Shown here: positions 34,393 to 42,576 of the stretch, in pieces
Position numbering within the stretch: the stretch's first letter is position 1
Layout of the letters: each line of letters opens with the position of its first letter
Source: Flavobacteriales bacterium
Lineage (GTDB): Bacteria; Bacteroidota; Bacteroidia; Flavobacteriales_F; PHOS-HE28
Reading direction: 5' to 3'
Assembly: GCA_020635725.1 (NCBI GenBank)
Contig: JACJZF010000007.1
Location: 1 to 64,000, forward strand
DNA: 64,000 nucleotides
The notes under the pieces: model-generated
Databases searched by the model: none
What the model was told of the DNA's origin: nothing
What the model saw: the letters and a program-made list of their open reading frames with translations, nothing else
Made by a program: the position numbers and the translations under genes

Positions 34393-35844
34393 TCAGCGGG
34401 GGTCGTTGAAGAACTCGTTCGTGCGGTCGCCCTCCATGGTGCCCACCTGCTGGGTCTGCACGCCCGGCAACGCACGCGTGCGCTGGTGCAGGATGTTGTT
34501 CCATTGCGGGTTGTTCACCTCGCCGGGCACCTCGCTGTGCAGCATCTGCATGCAGGTGTTGGCCAGGTCGGGCTGGTAGAAGACGAAGCGCCGGTTCGTG
34601 TACTTGCCCGCGCGGTAGTAGTGCCAGATGGTGTAGGGGATGGTGCCCATCTCGTTGAAGCGGTCCATCATGGTGTTGGGCGGGCCGTACTTCAGGTACA
34701 CATAGCCCCGGTCGGTCTCATATCCTTTCTGCACGCGGCAGCCGAAGAGCTTGTTCACCTTGATCACTTCCGCGCGGTACGCTGCCCAGGCCTGCTCCGG
34801 GCTGGGGTTGCGGTTCGCCCAGAAGCTGTAGAAGAAGCGCTGCATCAGGTCCGTGTCACGGTCCTTCCACCGGTCGTCGATGATCTTGCGCTCCAAGGGG
34901 TCGGCGATCGGACGCAGGCTGCTGATGAACTCGGCGAGCGTATCGGCATCGGTGATCGACCCCGCGAAGGTGCTCGCGACATCGAAAGCGGCCTGGGAGC
35001 GCAGGTCGTAGTTGTAGGCGATGGGATTGTTGCGCTGGAAGAAGCTCTCGCGACGCTCCACCAGGTCGCCGCGCCGATCCCGCACCTCCACCACCGCGTA
35101 ATAATTGCCCGAGGGCAGCGCGCTGATATCGAATTCGGCGAAGACCGGCTCGGCGGCATGCGCCGCTTTCCGATGGGATTGCTTCAGGCCGCCGGTGACG
35201 ACGCGCTTCTCCATGCTCTCCACTTGCCAGCTCAGCAGATAGAGGCTGTCCGCGCCGAATCGCTCATCGGCGCCGTACACCTCGGCGTAGAAGACCAGCT
35301 TGCCGATGCTCTGCGGCAGGTAGTCGCTCAGCAAGGGCACGGCGCGGTAGCCGAATTTCGACGGCGTGTCCTTCGGGGCGGGCTCGAATCGTTCCGCCAT
35401 CAGGATCTCCGAGATCGAGAGGCCGGCCGGCCGCGCGCCTACCGCCAGCGGCTTGCTGAAGCGGGTCACGGTGGTGTCGGAGCTGTTCAGGTCGCGCACC
35501 TCCACGGAGAGCAGGTATTCGCCCGGGGCCAGGTCGAAGAATTCCTGGTGAATCAGGTCAGAGGGCACCGAATCCAGCTGTTCCGGCCCCTGCACCTCGG
35601 TCTTCGCGAAGGCCATGATGGCGCCTGCCTGTTCAATGATGGTGAGCGCTTCGACCCGCGCCTGCGTGAAGCCCGCTTGGGTCTGCGCAGCTACGGCACT
35701 GCCGGCCAGCACGGCCATGTTCACCTCAACACGCGGGCCGTGCCCCGGCACATGGAACACCTTGGTCTCCACGGCCAGGTCGATGGTGGCCATCGCGGTT
35801 GACGCGAACAGAATGGGAAGGGCGAGCAGGGAGTAACGGAGCAT
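34393..35844 (-). CDS. GWxTD domain-containing exported protein
   Basis: 483 residues; start at 35844 (MLRYSLLALPILFASTAMA) gives the signal peptide. The N-terminal ~300 residues are beta-rich (AVETKVFHVPGHGPRVEVNM, GEYLLSVEVRDLNSSDT). The C-terminal domain shows RFFYSFWANRNPSPEQAWAA and YETDRGYVYLKYGPPN, the hallmarks of the GWxTD domain found in Bacteroidota periplasmic proteins of unknown role. A perfect -7 motif TAGTTTTG lies 5 nt before the ATG. It follows the glycosyltransferase by 44 bp on the same strand. Confidence 0.88.
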   Translation of the reverse strand: MLRYSLLALPILFASTAMATIDLAVETKVFHVPGHGPRVEVNMAVLAGSAVAAQTQAGFTQARVEALTIIEQAGAIMAFAKTEVQGPEQLDSVPSDLIHQEFFDLAPGEYLLSVEVRDLNSSDTTVTRFSKPLAVGARPAGLSISEILMAERFEPAPKDTPSKFGYRAVPLLSDYLPQSIGKLVFYAEVYGADERFGADSLYLLSWQVESMEKRVVTGGLKQSHRKAAHAAEPVFAEFDISALPSGNYYAVVEVRDRRGDLVERRESFFQRNNPIAYNYDLRSQAAFDVASTFAGSITDADTLAEFISSLRPIADPLERKIIDDRWKDRDTDLMQRFFYSFWANRNPSPEQAWAAYRAEVIKVNKLFGCRVQKGYETDRGYVYLKYGPPNTMMDRFNEMGTIPYTIWHYYRAGKYTNRRFVFYQPDLANTCMQMLHSEVPGEVNNPQWNNILHQRTRALPGVQTQQVGTMEGDRTNEFFNDPR

Positions 35845-35849
35845 CCCCA

Positions 35850-35857
35850 CAAAACTA
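35850..35857 (-). promoter_or_regulatory. Bacteroidota -7 promoter motif TAGTTTTG of the GWxTD gene
   Basis: An exact TAnnTTTG match on the minus strand, five bases before the start codon at 35844. No convincing -33 TTTG was found 19-21 bp upstream. Confidence 0.5.
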
Positions 35858-35950
35858 GCCCCATTGAGTTGCCACCACACGCCGATGATCCGCCGCAGGG
35901 CACCGTTGCCTGCTCATTCGGCGCACGCTCACCATTGGTCAACGCGCCCC

Positions 35951-36395
35951 CGCTCCGCTCGCGGCCTTCTCTTTCACGGCCTTTTGCTCAAGCTGCGCTT
36001 GGCACGGGAGTTCTCTGCGCCCCTGACTGCCGCAGGCAACGTCGCGCCAATCCGTTTCCCATTCTCAAGCTTCGCCTGAGGGGCTATTCTTCTCTGCGCC
36101 TCAGCGCCTCTGCGGCTATCATCGGGATTGGCCTCCCTTCGGTCCGCCTTTCCCTGAGGGGGAGGCTTCAAAGCTCGGCCCTGCTCGCTCCGCTCGCGGC
36201 CTTCTCTTTCACGGCTTTTGCTCAAGCTGCGCTTGGCGCTGTTTCTTCTCTGCGCCCCTGCGCCTCTGCGGCCATACTATGGGATTGGCCTCCCTTCGGT
36301 CGGCCTTTCCCTGAGGGGGAGGCTTCAAAGCACGGCCCTGCTCGCTCCGCTCGTGGCCTTCTCTTTCACGGCCTATTGCTCAAGCTGCGCTTGGC
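35951..36395. repeat. Local repeat cluster: two ~152-bp copies and one partial copy
   Basis: The gap between the GWxTD gene and tRNA-Ser has no gene. Two near-identical copies lie end to end, 36087-36237 and 36243-36395, each running from TTCTTCTCTGCGCC through GGGATTGGCCTCCCTTCGGT and GAGGGGGAGGCTTCAAAGC to CTCAAGCTGCGCTTGGC. A partial copy of the last third is at 35951-36003. The 18-mer 36355-36372 (GGCCTTCTCTTTCACGGC) recurs inverted at 36400-36417. The cluster looks like duplicated intergenic sequence; no coding sense was found on either strand. Confidence 0.8.
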
Positions 36396-36404
36396 AACCG
36401 CCGT

Positions 36405-36439
36405 GAAAGAGAAGGCCCGCTGCCTTCGGCAGTCGGGCC
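36405..36439 (-). terminator. Rho-independent terminator of tRNA-Ser
   Basis: On the minus strand, just past the tRNA 3' end, GGCCCG pairs with CGGGCC and an inner TGCC with GGCA around a 3-nt loop (36414-36439). A pyrimidine tail TTCTCTTTC follows (36405-36413). Confidence 0.7.
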
Positions 36440-36445
36440 TTGCAT

Positions 36446-36535
36446 TGGCGGAGAGGGAGGGATTCGAACCCCCGGTACCCGTGAAGGCACATCTGTTTTC
36501 GAGACAGACCCGATCGACCACTCTGGCACCTCTCC
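36446..36535 (-). tRNA. tRNA-Ser (anticodon CGA)
   Basis: The minus strand folds into a 90-nt class II tRNA. The acceptor stem is GGAGAGG/CCTCTCC. The anticodon stem TCTGT/ACAGA encloses the loop CTCGAAA with anticodon CGA (reads UCG). A long variable arm, as expected for Ser, precedes the T loop GGTTCGAATCC. The 3' CCA is encoded. A terminator follows 7 nt downstream, and a -7-like motif (TATCTTCG, plus-strand 36548-36555) lies 12 nt upstream. Confidence 0.95.
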
Positions 36536-36586
36536 GATCAGGGGCCGCGAAGATAGACGGGCGCTCCGCATGGGCGCTACACGGCG

Positions 36587-37210
36587 CTAGTCCTTCTTGC
36601 GGTAGGCGCCGTTCTGCCAGGCCTGGATGAACTGGGCCCAGGCGATGGGGTTGAAGAGGTTGATGGGCGGTGTGCCGCCGCTGTAGTACAGCTTCGTCTG
36701 GTCCTTGGCCATCTGGTACTGGAAGCTCTGCATCGCGTCGGGCGGCAGGCTCTCCATGCGCTGCACCAGCTCCGCGGGCGACAGGTTCCGCATGGTCAAT
36801 TGGTAATCGTCGGCGGGCAGGTTCAGGTTCATGAAGGCCTCGGCGAACTGCTCCTTCGAGGGCCATGGGTACACCACCTGTTCCTTCAGCCAGATGGTAT
36901 CGCGGCTGAGCACGTGGATCATGCTGTACTTGTTCTCCGGCAGCTCGGAAGGGATCACGTACTGCGACCGCACGAAGCCCAGCGCGCTGAACAGGAGCGT
37001 ATCGCCCTCCTGCGCCACGAAGCTGAAGTAGCCGTACACATCGCTCATGGTGCCCCGGTAGGTGTTGCGCACCAGGATGTTGGTGAAGGGCACCGGCGAG
37101 AGGCTGTCGGTCACCACCACGCCGCTGAACTGCACCAGCTTGGGCGGGTCGGTCTGGGCCGCAGCGGAGAACGATACGGCAGCAACCAGCAGGAATGCGA
37201 GAAGTCTCAT
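36587..37210 (-). CDS. Exported protein with carboxypeptidase-regulatory-like domain
   Basis: 207 residues; start at 37210 (MRLLAFLLVAAVSFSAAAQ, signal peptide). Residues ~25-105 form a carboxypeptidase-regulatory-like beta domain: VQFSGVVVTDSLSPVPFTNI, RGTMSDVYGYFSFVAQEGDTL, LLFSALGFV, the type used by SusC-like and other Bacteroidota envelope proteins. The rest is a helical segment (WPSKEQFAEAFMNLNLPADD) found in a conserved Bacteroidota family of unknown role. A perfect TACCTTTG motif lies 8 nt before the start. Confidence 0.85.
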   Translation of the reverse strand: MRLLAFLLVAAVSFSAAAQTDPPKLVQFSGVVVTDSLSPVPFTNILVRNTYRGTMSDVYGYFSFVAQEGDTLLFSALGFVRSQYVIPSELPENKYSMIHVLSRDTIWLKEQVVYPWPSKEQFAEAFMNLNLPADDYQLTMRNLSPAELVQRMESLPPDAMQSFQYQMAKDQTKLYYSGGTPPINLFNPIAWAQFIQAWQNGAYRKKD

Positions 37211-37218
37211 CTGGGATG

Positions 37219-37226
37219 CAAAGGTA
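37219..37226 (-). promoter_or_regulatory. Bacteroidota -7 promoter motif TACCTTTG
   Basis: An exact TAnnTTTG on the minus strand, 8 nt before the start codon of the exported carboxypeptidase-regulatory-like protein. The -33 element is not obvious. Confidence 0.5.
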
Positions 37227-37304
37227 GGAGCGTGGCTCGGCGGCATCGGTCAGCTTGGACATCGAAGGAACCCGGTAGTTTAGTCGCACCATTCCCCTAG
37301 AACC

Positions 37305-38360
37305 ATGCGGTCCCTCTTCCTGTCAATTGCCGTGCTCTCGCTCTCAGCCTCGGCCCAGATCACCATCGGCCCGGCTGATATGCCCGTGGCTGGTGACACG
37401 GTGCGTTTCCAGAACACCGCTGCTATCGGCCTGGACCCGACGCCCACCGAGGCCGGATTCGTCTGGGACTTCAGCATGCTCACGCCAGACATCGAGAACG
37501 CCGACACCTGCGTGGCCGTCTCCTCCACGCCGCTGCTCTTCCAGTTCTACTTCAACAACCCTTTCATCTATCCGGAGTACGATGCCGACTTCGCGGTGCG
37601 AGGGCAGGGCTTCAATTTCCAGCAGCTCACCGTCTCCGACCTGTACGATTACTTCAAGAACGATGCGGCGGGCTTCCGTAACGTGGGTTTCGGGGCGAAC
37701 GTGAACGGCGTGCCCACGAGCGTGCGCCGCACCCCCATCGATTGGGTGTACCGCTTCCCGCTCAACTACGGCGACATGGACACGAGCGCCAGCGCCTTCA
37801 CGCTCACCGTGCCGACCTTCTTCTCCTTCACGCAGCAGCAGACGCGCTACAACGAGGTCGACGGCTGGGGCACGCTCTACCTGCCGGCCGACACCTTCGA
37901 GGTGCTACGCGTGAAGAGTACCCTCATGCGCACCGATTCGATCTACATCGAGCAGTTCGGCACGGGCTTCACCATCCCTGAGCCGGAGTCCATCGAGTAC
38001 AAGTGGCTCGCGGCTGGCATGGATGAACCGGTGCTCCAGATCAACACCACCGCCGGACAGGCCACCACGGCACGCTTCTATTACCACCCGGAGGATATCG
38101 TCACGGCGATCGATCCCGTGGTGAGCGAAGACGTATTCGCCTTCAGCCCGAACCCCGCGAATGACGCGTTGTGGATCCGGTTGCCGAACGGCACTTCGCG
38201 CGTGGAGGTGATCGATGCGCGCGGCAGCGTAGTACTGAATGTGCCGGTTGCATCGGCCGTCATCAATCTTCCCCTCGGTGATATCGAGCCGGGCAGCTAC
38301 GTGCTGCGCGTGAGCGGCGCCAAGGGCGTGCGCTCGGAGCGCTTCATGGTGCAGCGCTAG
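37305..38360 (+). CDS. Secreted protein with T9SS type A sorting domain
   Basis: 351 residues with signal peptide MRSLFLSIAVLSLSASAQ. The body (~20-275) is a beta-rich domain seen in many Bacteroidota secreted proteins (ITIGPADMPVAGDTV, GLDPTPTEAGFVWDFSMLTP, YRFPLNYGDMDTSASAF, VDGWGTLYLPADTFEVLRVK). The sorting domain follows (AFSPNPANDALWI, VIDARGSVVLN, GSYVLRVSG). No catalytic motif is visible. The last 17 bp overlap the convergent gene at 38344. Confidence 0.88.
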   Translation: MRSLFLSIAVLSLSASAQITIGPADMPVAGDTVRFQNTAAIGLDPTPTEAGFVWDFSMLTPDIENADTCVAVSSTPLLFQFYFNNPFIYPEYDADFAVRGQGFNFQQLTVSDLYDYFKNDAAGFRNVGFGANVNGVPTSVRRTPIDWVYRFPLNYGDMDTSASAFTLTVPTFFSFTQQQTRYNEVDGWGTLYLPADTFEVLRVKSTLMRTDSIYIEQFGTGFTIPEPESIEYKWLAAGMDEPVLQINTTAGQATTARFYYHPEDIVTAIDPVVSEDVFAFSPNPANDALWIRLPNGTSRVEVIDARGSVVLNVPVASAVINLPLGDIEPGSYVLRVSGAKGVRSERFMVQR

Positions 38361-38922
38361 GCGCGGGATTCGCACGTATCCACGCGCGCATCGCTTCCGA
38401 CTCGTTCCGCATCGCGTAGCCGACGACGGGATGATCCGGTGCGCAGCCGCCTGTGGCATTCAGCCAGGCGCGCAAGCGAAGACGACCTTGCTCGGCCTCG
38501 ATCTCGAAGGAAGCACGATCATACGCCTTTCTTCCATGGTGCAGGAAGGAGGTGATGTAATTCCGCGCTGCCCAAAGCGTGAAGCGCGTTCGGCCCCATG
38601 CGGTGAAGCCGAATCGCTGGGCTTGCCGCACGTGCCCCGCCTCATGCGCCATGAGCAGGAGCCAGTTCAGCCAACGCGTTTGATCCTGGCCAAGTACAGC
38701 CGGGTCGTGCTGCGCGGTCACATGGATGATGTGCCCGATCGTCATGGCGCCGCCGCCTGCCGATGCCGCGTACCACGGCGCGCGCAACCAATTGTGCCGC
38801 CGGTGCCTGATGCGCACCCGGGTCAGCAAGTCCGCCTCGACGCCAGTTGCCGCGCTGAGCAGAAGGATGCTCCCCGCATTCAGCCGATGCTCGTCCACGC
38901 CGCGAAGTTCGTCAGGCTCCAT
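38344..38922 (-). CDS. Conserved protein with HEAGH motif, unknown function
   Basis: 192 residues. The segment LLMAHEAGHVRQAQRFGFTA holds an HExxH motif of the sort used as a zinc site in DUF4157-like and other putative metalloprotease domains. The segment WYAASAGGGAMTIGHIIHVT lies before it, and ASFEIEAEQGRLRLR after it has glutamates that could serve as the third ligand. No signal peptide is seen, although the exact start is uncertain. It converges on 37305-38360 with a 17-bp overlap. Peptidase activity is a guess from the motif. Confidence 0.65.
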   Translation of the reverse strand: MEPDELRGVDEHRLNAGSILLLSAATGVEADLLTRVRIRHRRHNWLRAPWYAASAGGGAMTIGHIIHVTAQHDPAVLGQDQTRWLNWLLLMAHEAGHVRQAQRFGFTAWGRTRFTLWAARNYITSFLHHGRKAYDRASFEIEAEQGRLRLRAWLNATGGCAPDHPVVGYAMRNESEAMRAWIRANPAPSAAP

Positions 38923-39020
38923 CCGTCAGGCTGGCAGACCGCTCGTACTGGCACGGCCTTCGATGCACCCGCGCTCCCAACAGGCTGGGTAATTTAGCCC
39001 CGACCTCACCAACACCAACC

Positions 39021-39608
39021 ATGAGAAAGTACCTCGGTTTGATCATCGGCATCGGCGTCATCGGCATCATTGCCTTGTGGGCCATGTCCTTCTACAACGG
39101 CACCATCTCCGCCAACGAGAACGTGGAGAAGGTCTGGGGCGACGTGCTCGTGCGCTACCAGGAGCGCGCCGACAAGACCAAGAACATCGTCGAGATCATC
39201 AAGGGCTCCGCCGATTTCGAGAACACCACGCTCCGCGAAGTGGTGGAGGCGCGTGCCAAGGCCACCAGCATCACCCTCGATGCCGATAACCTCACGCCTG
39301 AGAACATCAAGGCCTTCCAGGAGGCGCAGGACAACTTCACCGGCGCGCTCTCGCGATTGATGGCCACGGTGGAAGCCTACCCGAACCTGAAGACGACCGA
39401 TGCCTTCCGCGACTTCCAGGCGCAGTACGAGGGCATGGAGAACCGCATCAGCGTGGAGCGCCGCAAGTTCAACGATGCCGTGCGCCTCTACAACGTGCGC
39501 ATCAAGCGCTTCCCCGGCAACATGCTCGCGGGCATGTTCGGCTTCACCGTGAAGGGCTATTTCGAATCCGCCGCAGGCACCGAGAACGCGCCTGACATCA
39601 AGTTCTGA
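39021..39608 (+). CDS. LemA family protein
   Basis: 195 residues. One N-terminal membrane helix (LGLIIGIGVIGIIALWAMSFY) precedes the LemA helical domain: NGTISANENVEKVWGDVLVRYQERADKTKNIVEIIKG, ENRISVERRKFNDAVRLYNVRIKRFPGNMLAGMFGF, with the family's conserved RRxFNDAVxxYNxxIxxFPxN core. It heads a three-gene operon with two TPM-domain genes, sharing a base with the next gene (TGATG). The pairing of LemA with TPM proteins is common in bacteria, but the molecular role of the module is unclear. Confidence 0.95.
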   Translation: MRKYLGLIIGIGVIGIIALWAMSFYNGTISANENVEKVWGDVLVRYQERADKTKNIVEIIKGSADFENTTLREVVEARAKATSITLDADNLTPENIKAFQEAQDNFTGALSRLMATVEAYPNLKTTDAFRDFQAQYEGMENRISVERRKFNDAVRLYNVRIKRFPGNMLAGMFGFTVKGYFESAAGTENAPDIKF

Positions 39609-40060
39609 TGTCAGCCGTCCTCACAGCCGAGGAGTTCCTCACCGAGGGCGAGCGCAAGCAGGTCTCCGCGGCCATCGCGGAGGCGGAGCTGCGTACCTCG
39701 GGTGAGGTGCGCGTTCACCTCGACGACCGCACCGTGGATGACGTGCTGGAACATGCCGCCTTCATCTTCGAGGAACTCGGCATGCACCGCACCAAGGACC
39801 GCAACGGCGTGCTCATTTATGTGAGCGTGGCCGATCGCAAGACGGCCATCATCGGCGACAAGGGCATCAACGAGCGCGTTCCGCCCCGTTTCTGGAACGA
39901 TGCGCTGGGCGTGCTGCAGCTGCATTTCGCGGCAGGGCGCCAGGCCGATGGCATACGTGAGGTGGTGGCGCTGGTGGGAGAGAAGCTGCGCGCCTATTTC
40001 CCATACCAGAGCGACGACCGCGACGAGCTGAGCAACGAAGTGAGCATCGGCCGGTCATGA
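39608..40060 (+). CDS. TPM domain protein
   Basis: 150 residues, soluble. The TPM (phosphatase-like, Psb32/YgcG-type) domain is clear: TEGERKQVSAAIAEAELRTSGEVRVHL, GMHRTKDRNGVLIYVSVADRKTAIIGDKGINERVP, and a C-terminal helix. The domain binds calcium in plant relatives and some members have acid phosphatase activity; no catalytic claim is made here. The gene is translationally coupled on both sides: 1-bp overlap with lemA and 4-bp overlap (ATGA) with the next TPM gene. Confidence 0.92.
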   Translation: MSAVLTAEEFLTEGERKQVSAAIAEAELRTSGEVRVHLDDRTVDDVLEHAAFIFEELGMHRTKDRNGVLIYVSVADRKTAIIGDKGINERVPPRFWNDALGVLQLHFAAGRQADGIREVVALVGEKLRAYFPYQSDDRDELSNEVSIGRS

Positions 40061-40848
40061 GACGGCTGCTTGCCATCGCGCTGGTCTTCTCGGTGCTCAC
40101 GACGCAGGCCGCACGCTTCGACTGCAGCTTGGAGCCGCCCAGCCGGAGCGAGCAGAACAAGCTCCTCTGGTCCTACTACGACCTGCTCGATGCATCGGAA
40201 TCGCAGCGGATCAATGATCGCCTCACGGCCTTCGCGCGCGAGACCAGTAACCGCTTCCTCATTCTCATCGTCGATACGCTGTGCGGCACCAGTGAATCGG
40301 ACCTCGCCTTCGAGATCGGTGAGCGCTGGGGCATCGGCGAGAAGGGCTTCGACAACGGCCTCGTCTTCCTGATCAAGCCCACCGGCGGCCAAGGACAGCG
40401 CAAAGTCTTCATCGCCACCGGTTACGGACTGGAAGGCCCGATACCCGACGCCACCTGCAAGCGCATCATCGAGAACGAGGTGATCCCGCGCTTCAAGCAA
40501 GGCCGCTTCGCTGAGGGCATCGAGGCCGCGCTCGACGTGCTGGAGCCGCTGGCCAAGGGCGAGTTCGACCACAAGAGCTACGACCGGCAGAGCGTGCCTT
40601 GGGCCATCATCGTGTTCATGCTCCTCTTCGGGGTGATCATGATCCTGGCTTGGCGGGGCCGCGTGAAACGCTACGCCCGAACCAACAGCGTCGACTTCTG
40701 GACCGCCATGTGGCTGCTGAACCAGATGGACCGCAAGCATCGCGGGCATTGGGGCGGCGGCGGAGGTGGCGGCTTCGGTGGTGGCGGTGGCTTCGGCGGT
40801 TTCGGCGGCGGCAGCTTCGGCGGTGGTGGTGCCGGCGGCTCATGGTAA
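40057..40848 (+). CDS. Membrane TPM domain protein with Gly-rich tail
   Basis: 263 residues: signal peptide, TPM domain (DASESQRINDRLTAFARETSNRF, ERWGIGEKGFDNGLVFLI, VFIATGYGLEGPIPDATCKRI), one membrane helix (VPWAIIVFMLLFGVIMILAW), then a cytoplasmic tail ending in a glycine-rich stretch (GGGGGGGFGGGGGF, GGSW). This is the YgcG-like layout, where the Gly-rich tail is usual. Third gene of the lemA operon. A heptamer repeat array starts 42 bp after the stop. Confidence 0.93.
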   Translation: MRRLLAIALVFSVLTTQAARFDCSLEPPSRSEQNKLLWSYYDLLDASESQRINDRLTAFARETSNRFLILIVDTLCGTSESDLAFEIGERWGIGEKGFDNGLVFLIKPTGGQGQRKVFIATGYGLEGPIPDATCKRIIENEVIPRFKQGRFAEGIEAALDVLEPLAKGEFDHKSYDRQSVPWAIIVFMLLFGVIMILAWRGRVKRYARTNSVDFWTAMWLLNQMDRKHRGHWGGGGGGGFGGGGGFGGFGGGSFGGGGAGGSW

Positions 40849-40889
40849 TCGGTGCCCCGCATTCGCCCGCCTTTCCACTGGTGCTACCT

Positions 40890-40967
40890 GACAACTGACA
40901 ACTCCCAACGGACAACTCCCAACGGACAACTCCCAACCCGTCAACTCCCAACGGACAACTCCCAACC
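40890..40967. repeat. Heptamer tandem array (GACAACT / CCCAACG)
   Basis: Eleven or so 7-bp units in register: GACAACT twice, then alternating CCCAACG and GACAACT, with one 1-bp slip at 40939. It ends 12 bp before the ATG of the TerB-DnaJ gene, so it occupies that gene's promoter or leader. Units of the same kind occur at 43569-43589. Confidence 0.85.
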
Positions 40968-40979
40968 CTCAAACCCAAC

Positions 40980-41720
40980 ATGGCCTTCAGCAAATGGATC
41001 GGCGGCGGACTCGGCTTCACCTTCGGTGGGGTCATCGGGGGCATCCTCGGCTTCGCCATCGGCGCCATGATGGACCACATGAGCGGGGGAGGAGAGGAGA
41101 CGACCCAACGCATCCCGCCGCGCACCGGATCAGCTACGGCGGGCGATCTGGCCATGAGCCTCGTGGTGCTCACCGCCGCCCTCATGAAGGCCGATGGCCG
41201 CGTGACCCAGCGCGAGCTCGATCACGTGCGGCAGTTCTTCGCGCGCCTGTTCGGCATCCAGCGCGCCGGTGAATTGCTGCGCCTGCTCCGCGATGTGCTC
41301 AAGCAGGACATCCCGGTGCACGAGGTGTGCGCGCAGGTGCGGGCCAACATGCCACACCCGGTGCGCCTGCAGCTCATGCACTACCTCATCGGCCTGGCGC
41401 ACGCCGATGGCCAGGTGGACCGCAGCGAGTACGACCTGCTGCGCCGCATCGCCCACGGACTCGGCATCACCGACAAGGACCTCGGATCGCTCAGCGCCAT
41501 GTTCCGCACCGCCGACCCTTCAGCGGCCTACGAGGTATTGGAGATTGCGCGCACCGCCACCGACGACGAGGTGAAGAAGGCCTACCGCCGCATGGCCATG
41601 AAGTTCCACCCCGACAAGGTGGCGCAGCTCGGCGAGGAGGTGCAGAAGGCCGCCAACGAGAAATTCAAGAAGGTGCAGGAGGCCTACGAGGCCATCCAGA
41701 AGGAACGCGGGATGAAATAG
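40980..41720 (+). CDS. TerB-DnaJ (DjlA-like) co-chaperone
   Basis: 246 residues. The N-terminus is a Gly-rich hydrophobic segment (GGGLGFTFGGVIGGILGFAIGA) that probably inserts into or lies on the membrane. Residues ~57-170 form a TerB-like helical domain (VVLTAALMKADGRVTQRELDHVRQF, GLAHADGQVDRSEYDLL). The C-terminal J domain (AAYEVLEIARTATDDEVKKAY, MKFHPDKV) has the HPD motif needed to stimulate DnaK. This is the DjlA arrangement. The segment just before its ATG is a heptamer array, so the promoter may have been altered by the repeat. Confidence 0.92.
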   Translation: MAFSKWIGGGLGFTFGGVIGGILGFAIGAMMDHMSGGGEETTQRIPPRTGSATAGDLAMSLVVLTAALMKADGRVTQRELDHVRQFFARLFGIQRAGELLRLLRDVLKQDIPVHEVCAQVRANMPHPVRLQLMHYLIGLAHADGQVDRSEYDLLRRIAHGLGITDKDLGSLSAMFRTADPSAAYEVLEIARTATDDEVKKAYRRMAMKFHPDKVAQLGEEVQKAANEKFKKVQEAYEAIQKERGMK

Positions 41721-41744
41721 GGCGCGACCTGCCCGCGTGTCCTG

Positions 41745-41786
41745 CATTCCACATTCTTCATTCTTCATTTTACATTCATCATTCTT
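41745..41786. repeat. Heptamer tandem array (CATTCTT)
   Basis: Six 7-bp units in register: CATTCCA, CATTCTT, CATTCTT, CATTTTA, CATTCAT, CATTCTT. Two degenerate units follow, then the ATG of yaaA at 41803. The array fills the 82-bp gap between the DnaJ-like gene and yaaA. Confidence 0.85.
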
Positions 41787-41802
41787 CGTCCTCACCCTTC
41801 CC

Positions 41803-42576
41803 ATGCTCATCCTCCTTTCCCCAGCCAAGGACCTCGCCAAGGAAACGCCGAAGGTGAGCGGCACCACGCAGCCCGAACTGCTCGAGCACAGCATGCCCTT
41901 GGTGAAGAAGCTCCGAGGCTTCTCTGCCAAGCGGCTATCCAAGTTGATGGACTTGAGCCCCGCGTTGGGTGAATTGAACCGCGAGCGCTACGAGCGCTGG
42001 TCGCTGCCCTTCACCAAGGCGAATGCGCGCCCGGCGCTCTTCGTCTTCAACGGTGAGGTGTACCGCGGGCTCGATGCGCGCAACCTCGATGCCGACGACC
42101 TCCGCTTCGCGCAGCGTCACCTGCGGCTGCTCAGCGGCCTCTATGGCGTGCTCCGCCCCTTGGACCTGATCCAGGACTACCGCCTGATGATGGGCACGCC
42201 CTTCGGCGTTGGGCGCGCCAAGAACCTCTACGCCTACTGGGGCGACCGCATCAGCGATGCGCTCCAGGCCACCATGCAGGCCAACGGCGACGACACCATC
42301 ATTAACCTCGCCTCGTCGGAGTACTTCAAGGCCGCGAAGGCCGGTCGCCTCGGCGTCCGTGTGATAACGCCTGTCTTCAAGGACCGCGGCCCCGATGGCT
42401 ACAAGGTGGTCATGGTCTTCGCCAAGCACCAGCGCGGCGCCATGGCTCGCCACATCATCCGGCACCGCCTCCTCGACCCCGAGCAGCTCAAGCGCTACGA
42501 TGGCGATGGTTACCGCTTCGCGCCCGAGGAGAGCACCGCCGACGAGTGGGTCTTCCTGCGGGAGAAGAAGCCTTGA
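41803..42576 (+). CDS. yaaA: Peroxide stress protein YaaA
   Basis: 257 residues, the usual size for the family (formerly DUF328), whose E. coli member limits intracellular iron and DNA damage during peroxide stress. The start at 41803 matches the conserved opening MLILLSPAKDL; an in-frame ATG 66 bp upstream would add residues encoded by the heptamer array. FNGEVYRGLDARNL, LSGLYGVLRPLDLIQDYRLMMG and INLASSEYFKA are the family's signature segments. Confidence 0.95.
   Translation: MLILLSPAKDLAKETPKVSGTTQPELLEHSMPLVKKLRGFSAKRLSKLMDLSPALGELNRERYERWSLPFTKANARPALFVFNGEVYRGLDARNLDADDLRFAQRHLRLLSGLYGVLRPLDLIQDYRLMMGTPFGVGRAKNLYAYWGDRISDALQATMQANGDDTIINLASSEYFKAAKAGRLGVRVITPVFKDRGPDGYKVVMVFAKHQRGAMARHIIRHRLLDPEQLKRYDGDGYRFAPEESTADEWVFLREKKP

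Noticed and set aside
36446..36535. tRNA-Ser as an integration (att) site.
   Set aside because: No second copy of the tRNA 3' end, integrase gene or island boundary is seen nearby; XerD at 31.9 kb is a housekeeping recombinase.
36366..37292. 308-codon minus-strand frame covering tRNA-Ser and the gene at 36587.
   Set aside because: It reads through a clear tRNA gene and overlaps an exported-protein gene in another frame that has a signal peptide and promoter motif.
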